NCBI GenBank assembly: GCA_009929855.1
Contig: RZZN01000003.1
Span: 1 to 64,000, forward strand
Length of the DNA: 64,000 bases
Origin: Gammaproteobacteria bacterium
Lineage (GTDB): Bacteria; Pseudomonadota; Gammaproteobacteria; Chromatiales; Chromatiaceae
Direction: 5' to 3'
This document shows positions 19,913-31,848 of this stretch, in pieces. How positions within the stretch are numbered: the stretch's first letter is position 1; each line of letters opens with the position of its first letter. A program made the translations under genes and the position numbers. Below the pieces are notes generated by a model. It saw only the letters and a list, made by a program, of their open reading frames with translations. It was not told where the DNA came from and did not search any database.

Positions 19913-20021
19913 TCGAACCTTGAGTGTGGTCTGGCGTTCTTGACTATGTGGAGTATATCAACGCGCGATCGAGCTGTATCCCCGATCGCCACCAAAGCGC
20001 GCGGACGATTGGGCGATGCGC

Positions 20022-23000
20022 TCAGACCTGCGCCGCCAGGCGTGTGGCCTCGTCCATGTCGACCGAGACCAGGCGCGAAACCCCGGGCTCGTGCATGGTG
20101 ACGCCAAGCAGATGATGGGCCATCTCCATCGTGACCTTGTTGTGACTGATGAAGACGAATTGAACGCGCTCCGACATGCTGCGCACCAGCTCGCAAAAGC
20201 GCCCCACGTTGGCGTCGTCCAAGGGCGCGTCGACCTCATCGAGCAAGCAAAAGGGTGCTGGGTTCAACTGAAAGATGGCAAACACCAGCGCCACCGCGGT
20301 GAGTGCCTTCTCGCCCCCGGAGAGCAGATGGATGCTCGAGTTGCGCTTGCCCGGCGGTCTCGCCATCACCCGGATGCCGGTCTCCAACAGATCTTCGTCG
20401 GTGAGCTCCAGGCTGGCATGACCGCCGCCGAAGAGTCGCGGGAAGAGCTGCTGAAAACTCTGATTGACCCGCTCGTGGGTCTCGCGGAAGCGCCCGCGGG
20501 TCTCCCGGTCGATCTTGCGGATGGCCTGTTCCAGGGTCTCGAGCGAGCGACTGATGTCATCGTGTTGCGTGTCCAGATAGACCTTACGATCGGCCTGTTG
20601 ACGATATTCGTCGACGGCGGCCAAGTTGACCGCCCCAAGACGCTGTAGGCGCGCCGCGGTCTGCGCGAGCGCCGCTTGACAGCGGGCCAGGTCGGCACCC
20701 GCCTCCAGCCCCGCCAACACCTCGCCGGGCGCACGCCCGGCCTCGGCGATCTGCTCGGCGAAGGTCTGGCGTCGCACCCGACATTCCTGCCACTCGAGCC
20801 GCTGCCGATCGAGCTCGCGCTGGCTCGTTTGGCTCTCCTGCTCGACACGATGGCGCGTCTGCTCGAGCGCCCGCACCGCGCCATCCAAGCGCTCGAGCTG
20901 CCCGCGCGCGCCCGCCAGCGACTGCTCGATCTCGACCCGCCGCGCCAGCTGCTCATCCAAGCGCGCGCGCTGCTCGGCCAAGGGCTCGACACTGGCCTCC
21001 AACTCATCCAACAGTGCGTCACGGTGCTCGCGCAGCAGCACTCGACGTGCTTGGATGCGCGCCAGGCTGTGCTGCGTTGCTGCGCGCGCCGCCCGATTGG
21101 ACTCGACACTGACCTTGAGCCCCTGCATCCGCTCACGCGCGCGGCGCTCCTCCTTGCGCTGCTCGGCGAGTGCCTCGCGCAGCTGCTCGCGCCGGACCGC
21201 CAGCGCATCTCGCTGCTCGGCCAGGTCCGCCACTTCGGCGAGTCGCTCATGGAGTGACTCACGCCCCTCCTCGAGCTGCTCGAGCACCGCCTCCAGATCG
21301 CCCAGCAGATCCTCGCGCTCGGCCGACAACGCCGCCAGACGCTCCTGGCGATGCTCGGCGCGCGTGCGCAGCCCAGCCAGCTCAGCCTCCACGGTCGCCA
21401 ACTCGTGCACGCACGCGGTATGACGCTGCTCGTCCTCGGCCAGCCGCGCCCGCGCCGCCTGCCGGGCCGCGCGCTGGTGCTCCTGCTCGGCTGACAGACC
21501 CGCGGCCACCGCTTGAAGATCGGCGATCGCCGTCGTGGTCGCGCGGATCGCCTCCGCCCGCGCGATCACCCCGTCGTGCGCATCGGGGCGCGGGACCATC
21601 AGCCAACCCGCCCCGACCCGGATACCGGCGGGAGTGACCAGACGCTCATCCGGGGCGAGTCGCGCGCGCTCGGCGAGCGCCGTGTCGAGATCGGGGACCG
21701 CGCGCACCCGCCCGACCAGCGTGGCGAGCGCGGCGCAGTCACTCAGGCACGCCTGGATGGGATCTTGCAGAGCGTTCCCAGCGCGCGGCGAGGCGCTCGC
21801 CCCGCCCGCGCTGGAGGCCTGGTGCGCCTCCAGCAACACCAGCCCCGGCGGCAGCTCGTGGATGCCGACCGTGACCTCCTCGAGCGAGCGCACCAGCCAG
21901 GCCGACACGGTCTCACCCAGCAGCACCTCGAGTGCGCGCTCCCAGCCCGGCGCCACCGCGATGCGCTCGATCAGGCGCTGGGCGTCGGCGCGCTCGAGAC
22001 GCTCGCGCCAGGCCGCGTCGGCACCCGGGATGTCGGTGAGCGCCGCCTCCTGCAGCGCGGCCAACGAGGACAGACGACCACGCGCCTCCTGTAGGTCGGT
22101 ATGGATGCGATCGCGTGCCTCGGCACTCGCCTCCAGCCGTTGATCGAGATCGGCAATGCACGCGCGCGCCGTTTCACGTTGCGCCGCAAGCTCGGCCACC
22201 GCCTGGGTCAGCCAGCGCGCGCGCGCGGTCAGCGGCCCGATCCGTGCGTCCAGATCGAGCGCCTCGAGCTGCGCGATCTCGTGCTGGAGCCGCCGCTGCC
22301 GCTCCTCATCGCGCGCGCGTCCCTGCTCGAGTGCATTGATTCGAGCGCGCTGCGCCTGCGCCTCCGCGGCCGGCGCGGCGGCCACGCGGCTCAGCTCATC
22401 CCATTGCCGCTCCCACTCGCCGAGCCGCGCCTCGGCCTGCGCGAGCTCAGCGAGCATCCCGGCCAGCTGCTGATCGGCCGAGACCAAGGCCGGCTCGTCG
22501 CGCTCGAGCACCGCCGCGATCTCGGCCAAGCGGTCCTGGTCCCGCGCCAGGTGGTCCTCGACCTCGGCGATCTCCTGATCCATGCGGACCAGCTCACCCT
22601 CGCGCCGGCCGCGCTCCTCGCTCGCGAACTGGATGGCTTGCTCGGCCTGGGCAATCGCCGAGCCGACCGCGTAGAAGCGGCCCTGGATGGCATTGAATGA
22701 CTCCGCGGCCTCCTGATACTGGTCGCGTGTGGTTGCGATCTCGGCCTCGAGCTCGGATTGGCGGACACTCATCAGTGCGCTCTGGTGCTGCGTCTCGGCC
22801 AAGCGGCGCTCTTGCTCCTGGATGCTGGTATCGAGCTCACGCCAGCGCAGCGCCTTCGTCTCCAGATCCAAGCGACGCTCCTCGGCCTTCAGCTGGCGAT
22901 AGCGCTCGGCGGCGGCGGCCTGACGCTCCAGGTGCTGCAGCTGCTTGCCGACCTCCTCGCGCAGATCATCGAGCCGGGCCAGGTTGGCACGGGTCTCGCG

Positions 23001-23552
23001 CATCCGCGACTCGGTCTCGCGACGCCGCTCCTTGTACTTGGAGATCCCCGCGGCCTCCTCCAGAAAGAGTCGCAAATCCTCTGGCCGCGCTTCGATGACC
23101 CGCGAGATCATGCCTTGCTCGATGATGGCATAGGAGCGTGGACCCAGACCCGTGCCGAGAAAGAGGTCCTGGATGTCACGGCGTCGACACCGGGTGCCAT
23201 TGAGCGCATAGATCGACTGACCATCGCGCGAAACCTGGCGCCTGACCGAGATCTGGTTGAAGCCGCTGTAGGCCCCGCCCGCTCCACCATCGCTGTTGTC
23301 GAAGACCAGCTCGATGCTCGCGGTGCCGACCGGCTGACGACTGGTGCTGCCGTTGAAGATGACATCGGCCATCGACTCGCCACGCAGCAGCTTCGCCGAG
23401 CTCTCGCCCATGACCCAGCGCACCGCGTCGATCACATTGGATTTGCCGCAGCCATTGGGGCCGACGACCCCCACCAGATTGCTCGGCAGATTGACGGTCG
23501 TGGGGTCGACGAATGACTTGAAGCCAGCGAGTCGGATCTTTTCAAGGCGCAT
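20022..23552 (-). CDS. smc: Chromosome partition protein SMC
   Basis: A 1176-residue SMC ATPase that compacts and segregates the chromosome. The N-terminal head has Walker A GPNGCGKSN (about 32-40). Long coiled-coil arms rich in Glu, Arg, Ala and Leu flank a hinge (about 500-650). The C-terminal head carries the signature LLSGGEKAL and Walker B FCLLDEVDAPLDD. Length is normal. The ATG at 23552 matches the standard start MRLEKIRLAGFKSF; there is no strong ribosome site. A 109-base gap leads to zipA. The partners ScpA and ScpB are not in the window. Confidence 0.97.
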   Translation of the reverse strand: MRLEKIRLAGFKSFVDPTTVNLPSNLVGVVGPNGCGKSNVIDAVRWVMGESSAKLLRGESMADVIFNGSTSRQPVGTASIELVFDNSDGGAGGAYSGFNQISVRRQVSRDGQSIYALNGTRCRRRDIQDLFLGTGLGPRSYAIIEQGMISRVIEARPEDLRLFLEEAAGISKYKERRRETESRMRETRANLARLDDLREEVGKQLQHLERQAAAAERYRQLKAEERRLDLETKALRWRELDTSIQEQERRLAETQHQSALMSVRQSELEAEIATTRDQYQEAAESFNAIQGRFYAVGSAIAQAEQAIQFASEERGRREGELVRMDQEIAEVEDHLARDQDRLAEIAAVLERDEPALVSADQQLAGMLAELAQAEARLGEWERQWDELSRVAAAPAAEAQAQRARINALEQGRARDEERQRRLQHEIAQLEALDLDARIGPLTARARWLTQAVAELAAQRETARACIADLDQRLEASAEARDRIHTDLQEARGRLSSLAALQEAALTDIPGADAAWRERLERADAQRLIERIAVAPGWERALEVLLGETVSAWLVRSLEEVTVGIHELPPGLVLLEAHQASSAGGASASPRAGNALQDPIQACLSDCAALATLVGRVRAVPDLDTALAERARLAPDERLVTPAGIRVGAGWLMVPRPDAHDGVIARAEAIRATTTAIADLQAVAAGLSAEQEHQRAARQAARARLAEDEQRHTACVHELATVEAELAGLRTRAEHRQERLAALSAEREDLLGDLEAVLEQLEEGRESLHERLAEVADLAEQRDALAVRREQLREALAEQRKEERRARERMQGLKVSVESNRAARAATQHSLARIQARRVLLREHRDALLDELEASVEPLAEQRARLDEQLARRVEIEQSLAGARGQLERLDGAVRALEQTRHRVEQESQTSQRELDRQRLEWQECRVRRQTFAEQIAEAGRAPGEVLAGLEAGADLARCQAALAQTAARLQRLGAVNLAAVDEYRQQADRKVYLDTQHDDISRSLETLEQAIRKIDRETRGRFRETHERVNQSFQQLFPRLFGGGHASLELTDEDLLETGIRVMARPPGKRNSSIHLLSGGEKALTAVALVFAIFQLNPAPFCLLDEVDAPLDDANVGRFCELVRSMSERVQFVFISHNKVTMEMAHHLLGVTMHEPGVSRLVSVDMDEATRLAAQV

Positions 23553-23704
23553 CCAGAGACCATACCGGAAGGCGACTGGCACAGACAAGCGAGTCGAGTG
23601 GCCGTGACATGCGCGCACTGGCGGGTGCGGGCGCGAATCGGAAACGGCTGCCGGCTTGGGGACGGGATTGCAATTGTGCCGGATCGCACCGACCATGGCC
23701 GCTT

Positions 23705-24280
23705 ATGAGCAAGCATACTGTTCCGAGGTCGATCCTCATCCTGATTCTCGGGCTCGGCACCGCCGCCATGGCCGCCGACAATGCCTTCGTGCCCGATGCC
23801 GAGCCACCCGTGCCCGCGAGCGTGCGACCGGGCGCACCCTGGCAGGAGGCGCCGACCCAGCTGCCGCCATGGCCGAGCGAGGCCGACCTGGTGGAGCTGG
23901 TGCTCGATGGCCCGCGGTCATCGCTGCGTTATTTCATCGATGGGCGCCACCTGCGCGTCGGCAGCGACGGCGTCGTCCGCTACACCCTGGTGGCACGCGC
24001 CCCGGGTGGCGCGAGCAATGTCTCGGTCGAGGGCATTCGCTGCACGCCGCGAGGGGCCTACAAGCTCTTCGCCATCGGTCTCGAAGGCCGCTTCGAGACG
24101 CTCGCGGACTCCGAGTGGCAGCCGATCTCCGAACTGTCGAGCGAGCGCTATCGCGATGCGCTGTGGCGCTTCCATCTGTGCGTGCCGCTCGCCTTCCGCC
24201 CGCGTCCCGAGACCGACATGATCCGCTCGCTGAGCGGCCATCTTGCGCCTCGGCAAAACATGGGTTTCCAGGCCGATTGA
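23705..24280 (+). CDS. CNP1-like exported protein
   Basis: A 191-residue protein with an N-terminal signal (about 1-23) and a CNP1-like domain. Recognisable parts are the early WQE..LPPWP segment, DGVVRYTLVARAPGGA and VEGIRCTP with the conserved Cys, EWQPI, and a late HLCVP Cys. The function of the family is not known to me. It is divergent from smc across 152 bases and stands alone before the oligopeptidase gene. Confidence 0.82.
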   Translation: MSKHTVPRSILILILGLGTAAMAADNAFVPDAEPPVPASVRPGAPWQEAPTQLPPWPSEADLVELVLDGPRSSLRYFIDGRHLRVGSDGVVRYTLVARAPGGASNVSVEGIRCTPRGAYKLFAIGLEGRFETLADSEWQPISELSSERYRDALWRFHLCVPLAFRPRPETDMIRSLSGHLAPRQNMGFQAD

Positions 24281-24369
24281 GCCGAGCATCCTGGTCAGTG
24301 ACCCCGCGCTAGCCAGGTGACCACATGACTCGACCATCCTCATCTTGAATCCATCCTGTCGTGATCGCC

Positions 24370-26403
<2,034 letters not shown>

Positions 26404-26406
26404 GCC

Positions 26407-27885
26407 ATGCGCTACCAAGATCTGCGCGACTTCATCGCGCAACTGGAGCAGATCGGCGAGCTCAAACGGATTCAGGTCGAGGTCGACCCCTATCTGGAGA
26501 TCACCGAGATCTGCGACCGCACACTGCGCGCCGGCGGACCCGCGCTCCTGTTCGAGCGCCCGAAAGGCTCGCGGATCCCCTTGCTGGGCAATCTGTTCGG
26601 GACGACCCGGCGGGTCGCGCTTGGCATGGGCGAGGAGTCGGTCGAGGCGTTGCGCGAGATCGGTCGGCTGTTGGCCTTCCTGAAGGAGCCCGACCCACCG
26701 AAGGGCATGAAAGAGGCCTGGCAGACGCTGCCGATCTTCAAGAAGGTGCTGGATATGGCCCCGAAGGTGAGGCGCAACGCACCTTGCCAGGAGGTCGAGC
26801 TCAGCGGCGAGCAGGTCGACCTGGGGCGCCTACCGATCCAACACTGTTGGCCAGGGGATGCGGGGCGACTCATCACCTGGGGACTGGTCATCACCAAGGG
26901 TCCGGACAAGCCCAGGCAAAATCTCGGCATCTATCGGATGCAGGTGATCGGCCGCAATCGGGTGATCATGCGCTGGCTCGCCCACCGCGGCGGTGCACTC
27001 GACTTTCGGGACTGGCAACGTGTCCATCCCGGTCGGCCCTTCCCGGTGAGCGTGGCGCTCGGCGCCGATCCGGCGACCATCCTGGGTGCGGTGACACCGA
27101 TCCCGGACACCCTGTCCGAGTATGCCTTCGCTGGTCTACTGCGTGGGAGTCGGACCGAGCTGGCGACCTGCCGAGAGTCCGACCTTCAGGTTCCGGCACG
27201 CGCCGAGATCGTCCTCGAGGGACACATCCATCCGGATGATCGCGCGCTCGAAGGGCCTTTCGGCGACCACACGGGCTATTATAACGAGGTCGATCAGTTC
27301 CCGGTCTTGACGATCGCGCGCATCACCCAGCGCCAAGACCCCATCTATCACAGCACCTACACGGGCCGCCCACCCGACGAGCCGGCGATCCTCGGGGTGG
27401 CCCTGAACGAGGTGTTCGTCCCCATCCTGAAGAAGCAATTCCCCGAGATCGAGGATTTCTATCTGCCGCCGGAGGGCTGCTCCTACCGGCTCGCGATCGT
27501 GAGCATGAAAAAGCAATACCCGGGACACGCCAAGCGCGTGATGATGGGGGTTTGGTCCTTCCTACGCCAATTCATGTATACCAAGTTCGTCATCGTGGTC
27601 GATGACGACATCTGCACGCGCAACTGGCAGGACGTCATCTGGGCCATGACCACCCGGATGGATCCAGCGCGCGATACGCTGCTGATCGAGCAGACACCGA
27701 TCGATTATCTCGACTTTGCCTCGCCGGTCTCGGGTCTCGGTTCCAAGATCGGTTTCGACGCGACCAACAAATGGGCCGGTGAGACCACGCGCGAATGGGG
27801 TGTGCCGATCCAGATGGATCCTGCGGTGCGCGAGCGAGTCGATGCGATCTGGGCGCAGCTCGGCATCGCGCCGGCCTCGTCCTGA
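26407..27885 (+). CDS. ubiD: UbiD-type 4-hydroxy-3-polyprenylbenzoate decarboxylase
   Basis: A 492-residue prenylated-FMN-dependent decarboxylase of the ubiquinone pathway. Family stretches include the N-terminal [12 protein letters not shown], the [11 protein letters not shown] strand, [12 protein letters not shown], and [15 protein letters not shown] near the C-terminus. Length matches E. coli UbiD. It is translationally coupled to prlC. The UbiX partner that makes the cofactor is not in the window. Confidence 0.95.
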   Translation: MRYQDLRDFIAQLEQIGELKRIQVEVDPYLEITEICDRTLRAGGPALLFERPKGSRIPLLGNLFGTTRRVALGMGEESVEALREIGRLLAFLKEPDPPKGMKEAWQTLPIFKKVLDMAPKVRRNAPCQEVELSGEQVDLGRLPIQHCWPGDAGRLITWGLVITKGPDKPRQNLGIYRMQVIGRNRVIMRWLAHRGGALDFRDWQRVHPGRPFPVSVALGADPATILGAVTPIPDTLSEYAFAGLLRGSRTELATCRESDLQVPARAEIVLEGHIHPDDRALEGPFGDHTGYYNEVDQFPVLTIARITQRQDPIYHSTYTGRPPDEPAILGVALNEVFVPILKKQFPEIEDFYLPPEGCSYRLAIVSMKKQYPGHAKRVMMGVWSFLRQFMYTKFVIVVDDDICTRNWQDVIWAMTTRMDPARDTLLIEQTPIDYLDFASPVSGLGSKIGFDATNKWAGETTREWGVPIQMDPAVRERVDAIWAQLGIAPASS

Positions 27886-27938
27886 TCTGTCGCGCCCTGC
27901 TGGGACCTTCAGGGTTGGCTGAGGCTGAGCGTGCACCA

Positions 27939-27959
27939 GCCCCGCCCGGCGGGCGGGGC
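27939..27959. terminator. GC hairpin after ubiD
   Basis: A 9-bp stem, GCCCCGCCC/GGGCGGGGC with loop GGC, lies between the convergent ends of ubiD and the RRM gene. It has no T-run. Confidence 0.55.
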
Positions 27960-28051
27960 CGACTCAGTTGGATTGGCGCGGCGGATCGGCCGGTGGCTGA
28001 ACACTCGGCCAGGGCTGTGACCACTGGATCAACGAGATGGCTCTCCCCGCG

Positions 28052-28330
28052 TCAGTAGCGTCCGCCACCACCTCCGCGAGGACGCTCGCCGCGCGGCCGC
28101 GCCTCATTGACGGTCAAGCGACGCCCACTCAGATCGGACTCGTGCAGCGCCTTGATCGCGGCATCCGCCGCCGCGTCCAGCGGCATGTCGACAAAGCCGA
28201 ACCCCTTGGACTGACCGGAGAATTGATCCTTGATCACCTCCGCCGAGGCGATCTCGCCAAATGCGCCGAAGATCTTGCGCAATTCGTCATCCGTCACGCT
28301 GTAAGGCAGGTTTCCGACATAGATCCTCAT
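28052..28330 (-). CDS. RRM-domain RNA-binding protein
   Basis: A 92-residue single RRM protein. RNP2 (IYVGNL, 3-8) and RNP1 (KGFGFVDM) are intact, and the tail is Arg/Gly-rich (ERPRGGGGGRY). Such small RRM proteins bind single-stranded RNA and are often cold-induced in bacteria. The ATG at 28330 is preceded by a GAGAGAGCG stretch that can serve as ribosome site. It stands alone between ubiD and a Rap1a-type gene. Confidence 0.93.
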   Translation of the reverse strand: MRIYVGNLPYSVTDDELRKIFGAFGEIASAEVIKDQFSGQSKGFGFVDMPLDAAADAAIKALHESDLSGRRLTVNEARPRGERPRGGGGGRY

Positions 28331-28460
28331 CGCTCTCTCTCGTGCCTGTGTGCGTTGTTCTCGAGTGAAGGCTCACGAGCGGCCAACACACAAGCCAGCT
28401 CGTCAGCACACGTCAGAAAACTCCTCAGACGCGTCCGTGTCCAACACATGACCGCGACAC

Positions 28461-28868
28461 TCAGCGCTCCTTGCAGGGATACTTGGCCGCCAGCGCGCGA
28501 ACGACACCCTTGACTGGCAGCTCAGCCATCAAGTCGGCATTCTCGGCATTGGCCCGCGCCCAATCGACGAAGGCCGCCTGTGCATCGGCGATGGTCGCAC
28601 CCCGTGGGTAGCAGATGAGCTGACGCATGGCACGGTCATCGGTGACCGCGTCATGATATTGGACCGTGGCCTCGAGAAAGGCCCGACAGGCGAAGGCCGC
28701 GATCAGATGGCCCTCGACACCCGGCTCGGCGGCGCACACCCGGTAGAGGCTGCGCGTGGAGTCATAATCGAAATCCTCTTCTTGCAGCGCCTGCGCGGGC
28801 GCCACGATGAGCAGCCCAGCCAGCGCGCTCGCCAGCATGACGGGAAGCCTTCGCTCGGTTTGAGTCAT
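28461..28868 (-). CDS. Rap1a/Tai-type exported protein
   Basis: A 135-residue protein with a signal peptide (about 1-27, ending PAQA) and a helical domain with three Cys. The pattern of an ACRAFLEA helix, an ICYPRGATIADAQAAFVDW segment and a final KYPC matches the Rap1a/Tai immunity-protein family, whose founding members neutralise type VI secretion amidases in the periplasm. No T6SS effector or other secretion gene is adjacent, so an immunity role is only an inference; many stand-alone relatives exist. It is flanked by its own 130- and 147-base gaps. Confidence 0.75.
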   Translation of the reverse strand: MTQTERRLPVMLASALAGLLIVAPAQALQEEDFDYDSTRSLYRVCAAEPGVEGHLIAAFACRAFLEATVQYHDAVTDDRAMRQLICYPRGATIADAQAAFVDWARANAENADLMAELPVKGVVRALAAKYPCKER

Positions 28869-29015
28869 TCCTAATCACCTCGTCGGTTGCTCCGCATTGA
28901 GCGCCCACTGGAGCGCTCGCGGCAATGCGATCGGCGCGACCGCCAATACTGTCGCCGCGTTCCAGCGACAGACTTGGCTCGCACTGATCGATTGCGACTC
29001 ATCATATACGCCAAA

Positions 29016-29909
29016 TCAGCTCGATGGAACGCTGGCACCCTCTGCCCCAAGGATCGCGCGCAGACCATCGGCGAGCGTGGGATAGCGCAGGGCGATGCCC
29101 AGCTCGGTGCGCATTCGGTCGTTGCGCAGACGGCGTGATTCACTCAGATAGGACAACATGCCCTCCGACAAGCGTGATCCAGCCTCCTCCAGGCTGATCA
29201 ATGGCGGCCCCGGAAGCCCGGCCGCCGCCGCCACTGCCTGAAAGTACTCGGTCATGGTGCTCGGAGCGCCATCACAGGCGTTGTAGACGGCACCGCCAGG
29301 GGCCCGCTCCATCGCCACCTGGCAGAGCGTGACGAGATCATCGACATGGATTCTGTTGGTGTATGGCGACTGCTCCGGGCGCACCATTGGGGCAGCGGCA
29401 CGGATGCGCGCGAGCGGCAACCGGTCGGGTCCGTAGATTCCGGCCACGCGCAGGATCACGAGCTCACGCCCGCTTGCATGACTCCAGCGCCGCAAGGTCT
29501 CCTCGGCGTCCCAGCGGCGCCGTGAGCGCTCCGCGGTCGGGCGCACGGCATGGCTCTCGTCGATCCAGCGCCCAGCGCAATCGCCATAGACCCCACTGGT
29601 GCTCAGGTAGAGGATGCGCCGGGGCGAGCCGGTCGCGGCGAAGGTCTCGACGAGCCGCCGGGTCAAAGGATCCTCGACGCCGCTTGCCGGCGGCGGCGCG
29701 CAGTGTACGACCAGTGAATCGGCCCAAGGTAGATCGTCCAGTGGATCGCTGGCCAGATCACGACGCACACCCGCGATGGCGGCCGCCTCGAGGCGCGCCA
29801 GACCCGCGGCGCTGCGCGTGAGTCCCAGCACCTTCTGGCCTTGCTCGAGGTATTGGCGCGCGAGTCGCGTGCCCACATATCCGCAACCAACGATCAGTAT
29901 GCTACTCAT
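29016..29909 (-). CDS. YeeZ-like NAD(P)-dependent epimerase/reductase
   Basis: A 297-residue extended-SDR-fold protein. The nucleotide-binding GCGYVGTRLA is at the N-terminus (7-16), and the STSGVYGDCAG segment carries the Ser/Tyr positions. The usual YxxxK lysine is not obvious after it (the matching helix reads RRRWDAEE). It is like E. coli YeeZ, whose substrate is unknown. The ATG at 29909 has a GGCGGG site upstream. It is divergent from the ferredoxin-reductase gene, with only 70 bases between starts. Confidence 0.85.
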   Translation of the reverse strand: MSSILIVGCGYVGTRLARQYLEQGQKVLGLTRSAAGLARLEAAAIAGVRRDLASDPLDDLPWADSLVVHCAPPPASGVEDPLTRRLVETFAATGSPRRILYLSTSGVYGDCAGRWIDESHAVRPTAERSRRRWDAEETLRRWSHASGRELVILRVAGIYGPDRLPLARIRAAAPMVRPEQSPYTNRIHVDDLVTLCQVAMERAPGGAVYNACDGAPSTMTEYFQAVAAAAGLPGPPLISLEEAGSRLSEGMLSYLSESRRLRNDRMRTELGIALRYPTLADGLRAILGAEGASVPSS

Positions 29910-29979
29910 TGGATCCCGCCTGAAACATGGCATCACGCCGACATGGCCGAGCTCGAGCATTGAATTGGTCAGGAGAGAC

Positions 29980-31008
29980 ATGAGTTTCAAGATACGCACC
30001 CAGCCGGGCGGGCAGTCATTCGAGGTCGCGCCGGATGAGACCCTGCTCGCCGGGGCCCTGCGACACGGGATCACCCTCCCCTACGGCTGTCGGGACGGTC
30101 GCTGCGGATCCTGCGCCGCGCGTCTCCTGCATGGCCAGGTCGACTACCCTGCAGGCATCCCCGAGGCGCTCGCTGGTCAGGCCCCCGAGACCTGTCTCAC
30201 CTGCCAGGCCGTGGCCCGCTCGGACCTCCTCATCGAGGTACGCGCATGCGTGAGCGTGGCACCCGTGGACGTGCGGACATTGCCCTGTCGTGTCGTCAAG
30301 AAGGAGCGTCTCAACCATGATGTGCTGCGGCTCTTCCTGAGACTTCCCGAGCAGCAGTGCCTGTCGTTCCAGGCGGGTCAGTATCTGGAGCTCATCCTGC
30401 GTGACGGACGCCGGCGCGCCTTCTCGATCGCCAACGCACCCCGTGACGACCATCAGATCGAGCTCCACATCCGGCGTGTGCGAGGCGGCGAGCTCACGAC
30501 CCATGTCTTCGAGACCTTGCCGGAGAAGGCCATCCTGCGCATCCGTGGACCGCTCGGCGTCTTCGTGCTGCGCGAGGATTCGCCACGGCCGATCATCCTG
30601 CTTGGGGGTGGAACCGGGTTCGCGCCGCTCAAGGGCATGATCGAGCAGGCGATCCAAAGCGGTCTCACGCGTCCCATCCGGCTCTATTGGGGCGTGCGCT
30701 CGCGGCGCGATCTCTATCTGCGCGCGCTGGTCGAGCATTGGGCGGAGACGCTCGACACCTTCGATTATGTGCCAGTACTCTCGGAGCCTGATCAGGACTG
30801 GACTGGGCGCACCGGATACGTACACGCAGCAGTCATCGAGGACCACCCGGACCTGCGCGGATTCGACGTCTATGTCAGCGGACCGCCCGCCATGGTGGCG
30901 TCCGCGCGCAGCGCCTTCCAGGCGCACGGCCTACCGCTCGATCAGCTCTTCTCGGACGCCTTCGAATACGCCAAGGATGGCCCGCCCGACGCATCGGACA
31001 CGAACTGA
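29980..31008 (+). CDS. Ferredoxin-type flavin oxidoreductase (AscD/CDP-glucoseen-reductase-like)
   Basis: A 342-residue electron-transfer protein. An N-terminal plant-type [2Fe-2S] domain (about 1-92) has the cluster Cys in YGCRDGRCGSC and CLTC. An FNR-like FAD domain follows (RRAFSIANAP), then an NAD domain with GGGTGFAPLKG and a late DVYVSGPPAMV. This architecture is annotated as CDP-6-deoxy-delta-3,4-glucoseen reductase but is widespread without that pathway. No deoxysugar genes are near, so it may serve another oxygenase or reductase; a link to ubiquinone biosynthesis through nearby ubiD is only suggested. AGGAG precedes the ATG. Confidence 0.9.
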   Translation: MSFKIRTQPGGQSFEVAPDETLLAGALRHGITLPYGCRDGRCGSCAARLLHGQVDYPAGIPEALAGQAPETCLTCQAVARSDLLIEVRACVSVAPVDVRTLPCRVVKKERLNHDVLRLFLRLPEQQCLSFQAGQYLELILRDGRRRAFSIANAPRDDHQIELHIRRVRGGELTTHVFETLPEKAILRIRGPLGVFVLREDSPRPIILLGGGTGFAPLKGMIEQAIQSGLTRPIRLYWGVRSRRDLYLRALVEHWAETLDTFDYVPVLSEPDQDWTGRTGYVHAAVIEDHPDLRGFDVYVSGPPAMVASARSAFQAHGLPLDQLFSDAFEYAKDGPPDASDTN

Positions 31009-31160
31009 TTTGTTTCGGAGACCCCTTCGCGGCGCGCGCGGTACCGCGTGCTGGATTCGACGGCCAGGACGCACGACAATGTGTCTGTTGTGGATTGGTT
31101 GACCGGGCTGACGCGAGTCCGGATCCTGACGTTTCGCCGCGATCTTGGAGCCGTGCGTTC

Positions 31161-31766
31161 ATGTCCCTTGCCGCGCGAGCCTGTTGGCTCGGTCTAGTCG
31201 CTTACCTGACACTCTCCTGCACACCCGGCCCGCCACGCCCGAGCTGGGTCGATCCGAGCGTGACACCACGCCCCTATCGTCACCTGCTGGTCGTCGGCGT
31301 GGCCCCCAATCCCAAGATTCGCCGGGTCTATGAGGACAATTTCGCCACGGCCCTGCGCGCGACCGGCATCCAGGCGCGCTCCGCCCATGCCGTCCTCTCC
31401 GATGCCGAGGTTGCCGGGTCGAGCACCTTGCGCAAGGCGGTCGAGCGATCGCGGGCCGATGGGGTCATCGTCACCCATCTCACCCGCGCGGAACAGCACG
31501 AGGGCCCGACGCATGTGAACCCGCGGCTCCATGGCCGTCTCGACCTTTACTACAATCGGGTCGTCAATGAGTTGTCCTCACCGACCTACTATGCCAGCTC
31601 GCCGGCACTGCGACTGGAGACCAATCTCTATGATGCGCGGCGTGGCACGCTGGTCTGGTCGAGCCGCTCGGATCTGTTGGATCCAAGCTCGGAGGAGACC
31701 CGGATCAGCCAGGTCATCGCCACCAGCATCGAACGGCTGAGGATGGATGGCTTTCTGCCACGCTGA
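31161..31766 (+). CDS. Putative lipoprotein of unknown function
   Basis: A 201-residue protein with a lipoprotein signal: a hydrophobic run and lipobox T-L-S-C near residue 20. The mature part alternates strands and helices (HLLVVGVAPNPKIRR, then SRADGVIVTHL, then RLETNLYDARRGTLVW) in a way reminiscent of the DUF4136-like lipoprotein fold; I am not sure of the family. GGAG lies 11 bases before the ATG. It overlaps nothing and precedes the dioxygenase gene by 82 bases. Confidence 0.75.
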   Translation: MSLAARACWLGLVAYLTLSCTPGPPRPSWVDPSVTPRPYRHLLVVGVAPNPKIRRVYEDNFATALRATGIQARSAHAVLSDAEVAGSSTLRKAVERSRADGVIVTHLTRAEQHEGPTHVNPRLHGRLDLYYNRVVNELSSPTYYASSPALRLETNLYDARRGTLVWSSRSDLLDPSSEETRISQVIATSIERLRMDGFLPR

Positions 31767-31848
31767 GACTCGCCTCACCGAGCGACCCGGACACGCGCGG
31801 GCCGCCCACACAGGATCCAATCGATCAATGCAGTCAAGAGAAGAACCG

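Noticed and set aside
21000-21800. Dense short GC repeats in the middle of smc, resembling a repeat array
   Set aside because: They are the coiled-coil codons (Glu, Arg, Leu, Ala) of the SMC arms, without fixed unit length or spacers, so not CRISPR or tandem repeats.
31011-31160. Possible longer start for the lipoprotein
   Set aside because: An upstream in-frame start at 31095 would bury the lipoprotein signal and has no ribosome site.
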